The position numbers and the translations under genes were made by a program. This document shows positions 17,919 through 26,900 of a stretch of 37,202 nucleotides of DNA, piece after piece. Source of the stretch: Chitinophagaceae bacterium (GTDB taxonomy: Bacteria; Bacteroidota; Bacteroidia; Chitinophagales; Chitinophagaceae); the NCBI GenBank assembly GCA_016786745.1, contig JAEUVS010000034.1, positions 1-37,202 of the forward strand. Direction: 5' to 3'. The notes beneath the pieces are model-generated. The model was not told the origin of the DNA. It did not search any database and saw only the letters and a program-made list of their open reading frames with translations. Numbering within the stretch: position 1 is the stretch's first letter; the number at the start of each line of letters is the position of its first letter.

Positions 17919-20900
17919 ATGAATTGGGCAGCAACGTGTTTGCTGGTGTGCGTTCTATATAAATCTGTACCGGCTCAGTCGCCGCATCTTGTTCTGCCCG
18001 TCGGACATACCAGTTCGGTGAGTATTGCCGCATACAGTCCCGACAGCAAATACGTAGTAACCGCTTCGTGGGATAATACTGCCAAGATATGGTCGGCACC
18101 AGAGGGCAGGCTGCTGTACGACCTTAAGGAACATCACGCGTCACTTACTTCGGCCGCGTATAGCCATAACGGAAGATATATAGTCACTACTTCGAAAGAC
18201 AGTACCGCAATCATCTGGAGTTCGTCCGAAGGTGTTTTCCTTCACCGCCTGCATGGCCATTCCGATTGGGTGACAGGAGCAACGTTCAGCGCCGATGATA
18301 AACAACTGATCACTTATTCGTGGGATCGCAGGATAAAATGCTGGGATGTGACGTCAGGCAAATTGCTATACACGTTACCCATCCATCGCCAGGCTGTAAA
18401 TGCTGTAAATTTTTCACCAGACGGAAAATATTATGTAACCGCGTCGAAGGACAGCACCGCAAAAATTGTTCAATCCGCTACGCGAAAGGTGCTGTTTGTT
18501 TTAAAAGGTCATAAGGATTGGGTGAACGCCGCCGCTTTCAGCAACGACGGAAAGTACGTGGCAACAGCATCAAAGGACGGCACCGGTAAATTATGGAACG
18601 CCGCCACAGGAAAATCAGTTTATACACTTAAGGGACACACCTCGTCCGTAAATGAAGTGGTATTCGATCCAACATCAACATTTTTATTGAGCACATCAAA
18701 TGATGGCACATGCAAAGCCTGGTCCGTTAAAAACGGCACGCAACTGTATGAATTGAAGGGTCACGTGGCGCAGGTGACCGGGGCTGCCTTCAGCGATAAC
18801 GGACAATTTATCGTTACGGCGTCGGGAGATAATTCCGCGCGGGTGTGGAACGCAAAAACCGGTCAGCCCGAATGGACACTCGATGGACATACAGCGGCAC
18901 TTACATCCGCTGTGTTCAGCAACGACGGCCGTTATATCGTTACCGCTTCGATGGATAATTCCGCCGCAATCTGGTCGGTGGTGAACAAGAAACAAATCTC
19001 GACCCTGTCGGGCCACACAAGTGTTGTGACTTCCGCGAGCTATAGCAGCGATGGAAAAAAATTCGTGACCGCATCATGGGATAATACCGCGAAAATCTGG
19101 AATGCCGCTGATGGAAAATTATTGAGCAATCTGAAAGGGCACACCGATTGGATAAACACCGCTTCTTTCAGTCGCGATGGAAATTTTGTGGTCACCGCAT
19201 CTTCGGACAATACTGCAATTATCTGGTCGGCAACCGACGGGCACATGATTCACAGGTTAACGGGTCATACCGATTGGGTGGCTTCGGCTATTTTCAGCGA
19301 CGATGGACAATATGTGGTAACAACGTCGTGGGACAATACTTCGAAAATTTTCCTCACTGCGACCGGCGACGAAATAACGGAGTTGAAGGGACATGAAAAT
19401 TATCTAAAGTGGATCAATTTTAGTCACGACGGCAAGTATATTGTTACAGCATCCGCTGATAACACCGCGCGAATATGGACGATGCCAGGTGGCGAACTGG
19501 TACATGTGTTAAAAGGGCATACCGACAAGGTAAGAACCGCTGAGTTTACCCGCGATGATAAATACATCATTACGGCCGCATGGGATTCCACAGCGAAATT
19601 GTGGGACGCCGCAACCGGTAAACTGAAAATAGATTTTAAGGGGCACAAAGGGCCATTAAATTCAGCAATACTCAGTCCCGACGGTAAATATGTAACGACC
19701 ATCTCGATGGACAATACCGCCCGCATATGGTTGTTGGAAAGCGGGAAAATGCAGTATGAGTTGAGGGCGCATTCGGGTTCTGTCAATTCGGGTCATTACT
19801 CCAAAGATGGACAAAGAATTGTGCTCGGTTCGCTCGACAATACGGCAAGCATATGGAATGCCGATAATGGAAAACTGCTACACGTGCTCAGGGGGCATAG
19901 TGATGCTATTAAGTCGGCCGCGTTCAGTCCCGACCGAAAATTTATCATAACAACATCCGAGGACAACACGATAAAAAAATGGAACGCGGAGAGCGGTGAA
20001 TTTCTTTACACATTTTTCGCTGTTGACAGTATTGATTATCTCGCGATAGATAAGGATGGCCATTACGATGGCACTGAGAATGCACGTAAACTATTGTACT
20101 ATGTTTGCGGAAACGAAATTGTGAGTCTGGAGCAATTCAAGGATTTGAGCTGGGAACCCGGGCTGGTAGCTAAATTATCGGGCATAAATAATGAACCGGT
20201 AACGGCGAAGAAGATATCCGAGATCAGTATCTGCAACTATACGCCATTGGTAGAAGAAGAAGAAATGTTAGCGGGCAACCATAATTTTTCAATTACTCCC
20301 CGCGAAGGCGGCCTCGGCGAAATTCAATTGTTTGTAAACGGTAAGCTTGTCGAAACTTTCTCTCCGCAAACACTACCTAAAAACAACAACGGCTACCTGT
20401 TGCAGGTGAAAAGAAGCCAGGTAGAAGATTTTTTACTGTCGGGCGCGGACAATGTAATTACCGTAAAGGCAACAACGAATGGCGGACAGATGGTGTCGAG
20501 AGGAGTGAACCAGGTTGCGGCAGGATCGAAGAAGCCCGCGGTTTTACCCGACATGTACATCGTTGGCATTGGTATCAGCCAGTACAAAGGCGAGAAACTG
20601 AAATTGAGGTACGCTTCAAAAGATGCGGTTGATTTTACTTCGGCGATTACATCTTCGGCGAAAAAATTACTCAATGGTGATGGAAAGCAACATGTGTTCA
20701 GCTATTCTTTAAACACAGAAACGGGAAGCAACAGGTGGCCCGCGAAACAATCTATCCAAAATTTGATAGACAGTATTTCACTAAGGGCCACGTCCGACGA
20801 TATCGTGCTTATATTTTTTGCGGGTCATGGCATACTTCAATTGGGTCAGAAGAATTTTTATCTCCTCACGGCCGAAGCCTCAAATCCCGACCTGAGTGGC

Positions 20901-21734
20901 GTAGAAAAAGATGTGTGCATTAGTACAGAAGAATTGAAAGAGTGGTTGCGGAAAATTAAGGCGAACAAGCAGTTACTGATACTGGATGCCTGTAATAGCG
21001 GGCAGGTGGTTCAGCAGCTCCAGGAACTGATTGATAAAAGAGACATACCCGCCGATCAGCAGCGCGCGCTCGAAAGCCTGAAAGACAAGACGGGAACATT
21101 CATCCTTTCTGCGTCGGCCTCGGGGCAATCGGCATATGAAACGAGTATTTACGGGCAGGGTTTGCTTACGTACAGCCTTCTCTCCGGAATTAAATTTGGA
21201 AATGGATTAAAAGATAATAAATTCATTGATGTAACACGGTGGTTTAACTACGCCTGTGACAATGTGAAAATGATGGCCCGCGAAATAGGGGGAAGGCAGG
21301 ATCCGCAGATCATCGGTAATGCCAGTTTTGAGATTGGGCTGGTAGATAAAGAGGTGCTCGACAGCATTCATCTCGCATCGAAGAAAAAAGTTTTCAGAAG
21401 ATCAAAATTTATTGAAGACGAAGAATTGTTGAACGACGACCTGGATCTTTCGTACCTGGTGGATAGGGAATTAAACAATTTATCGGCCGCGGGTAAGGAA
21501 AGTCCACTTGTTTTTGCTGCCGACAACCAGATGTCGGACGCATACTCTGTAAGGGGAAAATATGATATCGAGGGAAACAAAGTAAATGTGAAGGTGTCGT
21601 TGTTCAAAGGACAGAAGGAACGGATTCGCCAGTTTGATTTGTCGACAGACGTAAACAGGAAAGATGAGTTGGCAAAGAAAATAGCAGACAATATCAAACT
21701 GATTTTATACCAGACTGAAAAAAACGGCTTATGA
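17919..21734 (+). CDS. Exported WD40-repeat caspase (peptidase C14-like) protein
   Basis: The 1271-residue product starts with a signal peptide ending in VPAQ (residue 20). Residues 28-699 are 16 consecutive WD40 repeats of exactly 42 residues each, enough for two propellers. A short hinge (700-880) includes a beta-sandwich-like part (GEIQLFVNGKLVETFSP). Residues about 885-1120 are a caspase fold with the dyad His970 (FFAGHG) and Cys1025 (LLILDACNSG). The C-terminus (about 1185-1271) resembles the FlgO/TolB-N-like fold (RGKYDIEGNKVNVKVSLF). The product is likely periplasmic or envelope-associated, which is unusual for a caspase. Blades 4 and 11 lack the terminal Trp. It is the first gene of a six-gene operon, and its stop overlaps the next start (ATGA). 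Domain calls are firm; function is inferred. Confidence 0.93.
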   Translation: MNWAATCLLVCVLYKSVPAQSPHLVLPVGHTSSVSIAAYSPDSKYVVTASWDNTAKIWSAPEGRLLYDLKEHHASLTSAAYSHNGRYIVTTSKDSTAIIWSSSEGVFLHRLHGHSDWVTGATFSADDKQLITYSWDRRIKCWDVTSGKLLYTLPIHRQAVNAVNFSPDGKYYVTASKDSTAKIVQSATRKVLFVLKGHKDWVNAAAFSNDGKYVATASKDGTGKLWNAATGKSVYTLKGHTSSVNEVVFDPTSTFLLSTSNDGTCKAWSVKNGTQLYELKGHVAQVTGAAFSDNGQFIVTASGDNSARVWNAKTGQPEWTLDGHTAALTSAVFSNDGRYIVTASMDNSAAIWSVVNKKQISTLSGHTSVVTSASYSSDGKKFVTASWDNTAKIWNAADGKLLSNLKGHTDWINTASFSRDGNFVVTASSDNTAIIWSATDGHMIHRLTGHTDWVASAIFSDDGQYVVTTSWDNTSKIFLTATGDEITELKGHENYLKWINFSHDGKYIVTASADNTARIWTMPGGELVHVLKGHTDKVRTAEFTRDDKYIITAAWDSTAKLWDAATGKLKIDFKGHKGPLNSAILSPDGKYVTTISMDNTARIWLLESGKMQYELRAHSGSVNSGHYSKDGQRIVLGSLDNTASIWNADNGKLLHVLRGHSDAIKSAAFSPDRKFIITTSEDNTIKKWNAESGEFLYTFFAVDSIDYLAIDKDGHYDGTENARKLLYYVCGNEIVSLEQFKDLSWEPGLVAKLSGINNEPVTAKKISEISICNYTPLVEEEEMLAGNHNFSITPREGGLGEIQLFVNGKLVETFSPQTLPKNNNGYLLQVKRSQVEDFLLSGADNVITVKATTNGGQMVSRGVNQVAAGSKKPAVLPDMYIVGIGISQYKGEKLKLRYASKDAVDFTSAITSSAKKLLNGDGKQHVFSYSLNTETGSNRWPAKQSIQNLIDSISLRATSDDIVLIFFAGHGILQLGQKNFYLLTAEASNPDLSGVEKDVCISTEELKEWLRKIKANKQLLILDACNSGQVVQQLQELIDKRDIPADQQRALESLKDKTGTFILSASASGQSAYETSIYGQGLLTYSLLSGIKFGNGLKDNKFIDVTRWFNYACDNVKMMAREIGGRQDPQIIGNASFEIGLVDKEVLDSIHLASKKKVFRRSKFIEDEELLNDDLDLSYLVDRELNNLSAAGKESPLVFAADNQMSDAYSVRGKYDIEGNKVNVKVSLFKGQKERIRQFDLSTDVNRKDELAKKIADNIKLILYQTEKNGL
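18000..20015 (+). repeat. Tandem WD40 coding repeats, 16 x 126 bp
   Basis: Sixteen units of 42 codons run without any insertion or deletion, each with the order (K/R)GH, a Phe/Tyr-Ser, DGKY, T-A-S, a D-N/S-T/S and a final I-W. Sequence drift between units is considerable, so this is an old expansion with strictly conserved period, not a recent DNA duplication. Confidence 0.95.
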
Positions 21735-22699
21735 GATTTTTCTCCATTGCTGGCTGCGTTTTTGTTGTAGTCACCATGGTTCTAACTGCATGTACGGCTT
21801 CAAAGGTCGGCTCTGCCACCAGGGAAGAGGGCCTCGCGATGAAGATCAGCGAGCAGCACGATTTGATAGACATTGAAAAAGTGCCCCGGCAGGAAGCGCT
21901 GACCATGTCGGAGCGCCTGCTGGTAAAGCGCGGCGAATCGCGGGGGCCATTGGCCCCGCTGGCAGGGAACCTCGTTTCGCTTGCTTCGAGTGCGGTTAAG
22001 CAGATGATAGCAAACGATCAGAAAAAATACCTTGCATCGTATTCATTTGGTTTGAATGGTCTCTATTTTTACGACCAGCTCGCTTCTGATAGTCACTTCG
22101 ATCCGGTGGGCATGCAGTTCAATGGCTTCCGGATCATTCGCACGTTTCAGTCTAAATCGGGTTCCACAGATACTGCGCTGATAGCCGATTTTATGATCGA
22201 TACGTCGAGCATTTCGGAAATCATCAACAATTCCATGTTCAGGCTCCGCCTTAAGTCGTTCGACCTGCGCTATGCAAAAGCGAAGGTGCCGGCTGTGAAT
22301 AAAGAGAAGATATTGAACATGGATATCCAGGTCAGCTTTATGACGTCGTATGTTACTGACGATGGACAGTTGCATGATAGTGTAACACTGGGAAAATTCT
22401 TTCTCGCGTTACGTAAAGCACCTCTCGATACGGCGGCATCCAATTATACATCTTACTATGAATCTTTAAAAGATACTCTTCTCACCGGCAAATCGTTTAT
22501 CGTTCCGCGATCTTTCGGATATCATCGCAATGCCCTGGGCGACATGATACGCAGTTATAGCCAGGGTGCGTATTCAATACAGGTGAAAGTGGTGGAAACA
22601 TCGAAGAATAATTTCGTTACGAAGCTGGTGTTCGATAATGCGAATTCGATAATTGATGCCGGGGGAAATCAACTTAAAAAAATTGGTAGTAAGCTTTAA
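21731..22699 (+). CDS. Outer-envelope lipoprotein of unknown function in the caspase operon
   Basis: The 322-residue product has a lipoprotein signal peptide with lipobox LTAC (lipidated Cys21). The mature part begins with a charged helical region (25-70), then a hydrophobic/amphipathic stretch (LAPLAGNLVSLASSAVKQMI), and continues as mixed alpha/beta with regular strands, for example LIADFMIDTSSI and FRLRLKSFDLRYAKAKV, and a C-terminal YSIQVKVVETSKNN. I recognise no named domain. The start overlaps the WD40-caspase stop by 4 bases (ATGA), and the CHASE2-like gene follows after 3 bases, so it is surely co-expressed with both. It could be an anchor or scaffold for the exported caspases; that is inference. 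Confidence 0.85.
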   Translation: MRFFSIAGCVFVVVTMVLTACTASKVGSATREEGLAMKISEQHDLIDIEKVPRQEALTMSERLLVKRGESRGPLAPLAGNLVSLASSAVKQMIANDQKKYLASYSFGLNGLYFYDQLASDSHFDPVGMQFNGFRIIRTFQSKSGSTDTALIADFMIDTSSISEIINNSMFRLRLKSFDLRYAKAKVPAVNKEKILNMDIQVSFMTSYVTDDGQLHDSVTLGKFFLALRKAPLDTAASNYTSYYESLKDTLLTGKSFIVPRSFGYHRNALGDMIRSYSQGAYSIQVKVVETSKNNFVTKLVFDNANSIIDAGGNQLKKIGSKL

Positions 22700-22702
22700 C
22701 AG

Positions 22703-23929
22703 ATGGCGATTCTAAGAAAAATATTACTTGCGCTGTTATCGGGATTTATTATTCTTCTTGTAAACTGGAAGTACCAGAATTTTGATTACACACTTGGTTT
22801 GGAAGATGCGTTCTTTAAAAAGATCTTCCTGATCAAGGACAAAGTCTATTCTCCACAGCCAAAAAATAAACCCCATCTTGTTTATATCAATACCGGAAAG
22901 GATTTGGCGCTCGTGGAAGATTCAATTGAGTACGGAAATATTGCCGTATCGGACAGAACGAAAATCTGCGAGTTCCTGAAATTTATAAATAATGTAAATG
23001 GCAAGCCACTTTATACAGTATTAGACATTCAATTTTATTATCCGTACACCATTGACCTGAAAGTAGACAGCGTGATGCAGACCGAGCTCGACAGGAACAG
23101 CAACATCATAATACCAATATTGAAAAACGGCAATGGCGATTACGTAAAACCGTTGTACAATACCAATTACGGATATTCCGATTACAGAACTTTTGGAACC
23201 GCTGTAAACAAGTTCAGGATCATGAACCGGCAGCAGGTGAAATCGATCCCAATTATCCTTCATGAAAAAATAAATGGCGCGAAGTATGAAGACAATATGC
23301 TGTTCCCTACCTGTAATGATAGTCTTTGCTTATCCGCCATCTGGCCCAGTTATTTTATAAAAGACGGCGATTTGCCGAAGTCTACCGCTGCAGATGATGT
23401 CGAAGCAATCGCTACGAGAAAAGTGAGGACCAACCGGAACGGTATTCCGACAGAATACTATAATCTTGGAGAGCTGTTATTCGATATGGAAGCGAGTCCG
23501 GAACATTATGTTTCGGCTTTTATGAATAAGATACTGTTTGTTGGAAATTTTGATGAAGACGTGCATGTAACCCCAATTGGAAAAGTTACAGGCCCTGTAA
23601 TTCTTTCTGACATATACCTGTCGTTGCTTAACGGGCAGCATATGGTGAACATATGGATGATCGTAATTGTGTTGCTGGTATTTTCTGCCTTGAGTTATGT
23701 GGCGTGGTTTCATAAGATGCCGGAGATAAGGTGGAATTTCAAGTTTTTGTTCTCATCGTACCTCACAAAATTCATGAAGGGGTACATTTCTTATTTCGGG
23801 GCAATGTTTGGGCTGTCGTTGCTCGTGCTGATTTTATTCAATGTGCAGGTGGCACTGTTCCTGCCATCGTTGATTTTTACCGGGATTGAGTATGTAAAGG
23901 AGAAAAAGTACAAGGATTTTACAAAATGA
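22703..23929 (+). CDS. Membrane protein with CHASE2-like extracytoplasmic sensor region and no output domain
   Basis: The 408-residue product has an N-terminal membrane helix (7-22), a large extracytoplasmic region (23-314) and C-terminal membrane helices (315-336 and a hydrophobic hairpin at about 362-395). The end of the extracytoplasmic part, NKILFVGNFDEDVHVTPIG followed by GPVILSDIYLSLLNG, matches the conserved end of CHASE2 domains, which sense unknown extracellular ligands. CHASE2 proteins usually continue into a cyclase, kinase or GGDEF domain; here the protein ends 15 residues after the last helix. The signal must therefore pass to a partner, plausibly encoded in the same operon. It lies 3 bases after the lipoprotein gene and 7 bases before the TPR-caspase gene. 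The CHASE2 assignment is by motif and topology only. Confidence 0.82.
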   Translation: MAILRKILLALLSGFIILLVNWKYQNFDYTLGLEDAFFKKIFLIKDKVYSPQPKNKPHLVYINTGKDLALVEDSIEYGNIAVSDRTKICEFLKFINNVNGKPLYTVLDIQFYYPYTIDLKVDSVMQTELDRNSNIIIPILKNGNGDYVKPLYNTNYGYSDYRTFGTAVNKFRIMNRQQVKSIPIILHEKINGAKYEDNMLFPTCNDSLCLSAIWPSYFIKDGDLPKSTAADDVEAIATRKVRTNRNGIPTEYYNLGELLFDMEASPEHYVSAFMNKILFVGNFDEDVHVTPIGKVTGPVILSDIYLSLLNGQHMVNIWMIVIVLLVFSALSYVAWFHKMPEIRWNFKFLFSSYLTKFMKGYISYFGAMFGLSLLVLILFNVQVALFLPSLIFTGIEYVKEKKYKDFTK

Positions 23930-23936
23930 AATGTGA

Positions 23937-26900
23937 ATGAGAAGAATTTTATTTCATTTGATATTTGTGCTGGCGTGCTGCAAGGCTGTGGCGCAGGATG
24001 GAACGCCGCAGCAGCGCATATCGCGTTATACTCTCCAAATACAGACGCATCCTGATAGCCTGATGAATTATGCGTACCGCAGCAAAGCCTATAACGACAA
24101 CAAGGAATATCAGCTCGCACTGAATGATTGCAATAAGGTTTTACAATCTGATCCAAACAATAAAGAAGCACTTAAAAACAGGGGATATGCCTGCTACTAC
24201 CTGAAAAGATATGATTCTTCAACAACCGACTTTACAAAGTTTTTACAGCTCGATCAATCGGACCCGCTGGTATGGAACTGGCGCGGGAACAACTATTACT
24301 ACCTGAACAAACTCGATGCTGCTATCAGCGACTACAGCCAGGCGTTAAAGCTGGATCCGAACTATGCGCTTGCCTGGTTTAATCGCGGAGATGCATATTA
24401 CTGGCAGGAGAAATATGATCTTGCAATCGGCGACTTGTCGGAAGCGATTCGTCTTGATCCGAAATACATGCGTGCATGGTATGTGAGAGGAATGTGCTAT
24501 TACTATCAAAATAATCTCCAACCTGCCATTGCGGACTTTGACAGGGCACTTGAATTGAATCCTGTCAACGATGATATATTCAATTCGCGCGGGCTCACAT
24601 ATGCTTTTCTGAAAGATGAGGAAAGGGCGCTTGCTGATTTTACCTCTGCGTTGCTGAACAATCCAAAAAACTCGTATGCGCTGATTAACAGGGGCAATCT
24701 CTATAAGCGTATGGATAAATTCGAGCTCGCAGTTGCTGACTATACACAGGCGTTGCTTTACGATCAGAAGAACACCGATGCGTTGTATGGACTTGGCAAC
24801 ATCTGGTATTCGCGCGGAAACTGGGATGAAGCGATCAGGTATTTATCGGAATTGTTGCAACTGGATCCGAAAGCCGCAGATGCGTTGAGTGTTCGCGGTG
24901 ATGCGTATGTGAAAAAGGGCCAGTACGCGGAAGCGCTGAAGGATTACGAGAATCATCTTAAAATAAATCCTGCGAACGCTGAAGTAATTTCTTCGAGGGC
25001 GCTTTGCATGCAGAAACTCGGCAGGGCCGGCGACGCAGAAAAAGTATTTAATGATGCGGTTGCACGCCAGCCGAACGCTATTTATCCACTTATAGCGCGT
25101 GGTGATTTTTATACTTCACTGGGTAAATACGACCTGGCGGTTAAGGATTATACAGACGCGCTTAATATCAGTCCAAAAGATTTCACAGCGAGAAACAACC
25201 GTGCGAATGTGTTTTTTTACCAGGGTAAGCTGGATGTTGCTATCAGCGATTATTCTGTGGCGCTTTCACTCGATCCGGGAAATTTCACTACGCTATTTAA
25301 CCGTGGCAACGCATATAAGCTGCAGGGCAACTGGCAGGCAGCTTTGAATGACTATTCAAAAGTTATTTCACTGAAGCGCGACCTGCCCGGGGTTTGGAGA
25401 GAAAGAGGGAACGCTTACTTTGCAACGGAAAAATTCGATTCTGCGCGCAACGACTACAGCGAGGCGCTGAAGCTCGATACCAGGGATACAGTTAGCCTGG
25501 TAAACAGGGGGCTTACATGGCACAAGCAGAGAAGGTATGACAGGGCCGTTGCTGATTTCAATGAGGCAATGAAGCTGAACCCGAAGTATAAAGCGGCGCG
25601 CAATAATCGTGGCGCGGCATATTTCGCCGCAGGCAGGTATGATCTCGCTTTAAACGATTACAACGAAATATTAAAAGAGGACCCGAAGTACACCGATGCA
25701 CTCGACAACCGTGGAAACGTTTACGCACGTCAACGAAAAGAGGATCTGGCGCTCAAAGATTACAACGAAGTATTAAAAATAAATCCTTCGCACATCAATG
25801 CGCTTACTAACCGAGGCAACCTCTATGTAGACCAGGAAAAGTATGAGCTCGCTTTTAACGACTATAATAAAGTTTTGCAACTCAGTCCGGGCAACAAAGT
25901 TGCGCTGTTCAATTTAGGTAACGCGTATCAAAAAAACGGCGTTGCTGATTCTGCGATGTATTATGCTAACGAAATAATCCGCACGGATCCGCAATTTACT
26001 GCAGGGTGGAACCTGAGAGCCAGGGCACATTCGCTGAATGGAAATATGGATGAAGCGTTCAAAGACAACCAGAAAACGCTCGAGCTCGATCCGCTGATGC
26101 GCGAAGCGTGGGGCACAAGAGGAATGTTATATGCTGGTATGGGGCAAAATGATTCAGCCATATTCGCGTACAGCAGGGCATTAAGAATTGATTCGATGTA
26201 TGCTGAAGCGCTTAACAACCGTGGATTGGTATATTATAATGAAGGGCAGTATGACCGCGCTATAAAAGACTATGTAAAAGTACTGCAGCTTGATCCGGGC
26301 AATAGTCGTGTTACTACTAATTTGATCCTTGTTTATCTCGCTGCCGACCAGATGGACAAAGCGAACGAGCTGTACGCGGTTTATAAGCAGAAAAAGATGA
26401 CAGGTTACATGGAGGCGTATAAAGCGTTTCACTTCCTGTCGAAATATATCGCTGCATGTACCCAGTTTATCAGGGTGAAGGACTACAAGAATGCATTGCC
26501 GCTGCTGCAAACCTCACTCGATGAATATAAAGAGAACACACAGGACCTTGATCAGAACCTGAACCGTATGCTGGCGTATGAATATTCGCACGTAATGTAC
26601 CGCACGGGTTGGGTGCTCGAGCAAAATTCAGAAATTGAAAAAGCGCTCGATTACTACAAGAAAGCGCAGATTATTAATCCGAGGCTGGGTGACATGACTG
26701 CACGCATTGACAGGCTAACTGCAAAAATCAAGGAGCAAAGTTCGCGCGACCAGACGCCGCCGGCAATTCAATTACTGACCCCCGCGATTATTTCAGGAAA
26801 CACCATACAAAAGGAAACAGGTAAAATATTTGTGAGCGGGATTGTAAAAGATGCCGGTGGAGTAAGCTGGGTAAAGGTGAACGGCGCTGATGTTACTTCA

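Noticed and set aside
18000..26378. Tandem repeats as CRISPR or mobile-element arrays
   Set aside because: The repeats are in-frame protein repeats (126 and 102 bp) that code for WD40 and TPR units, with no spacer structure.
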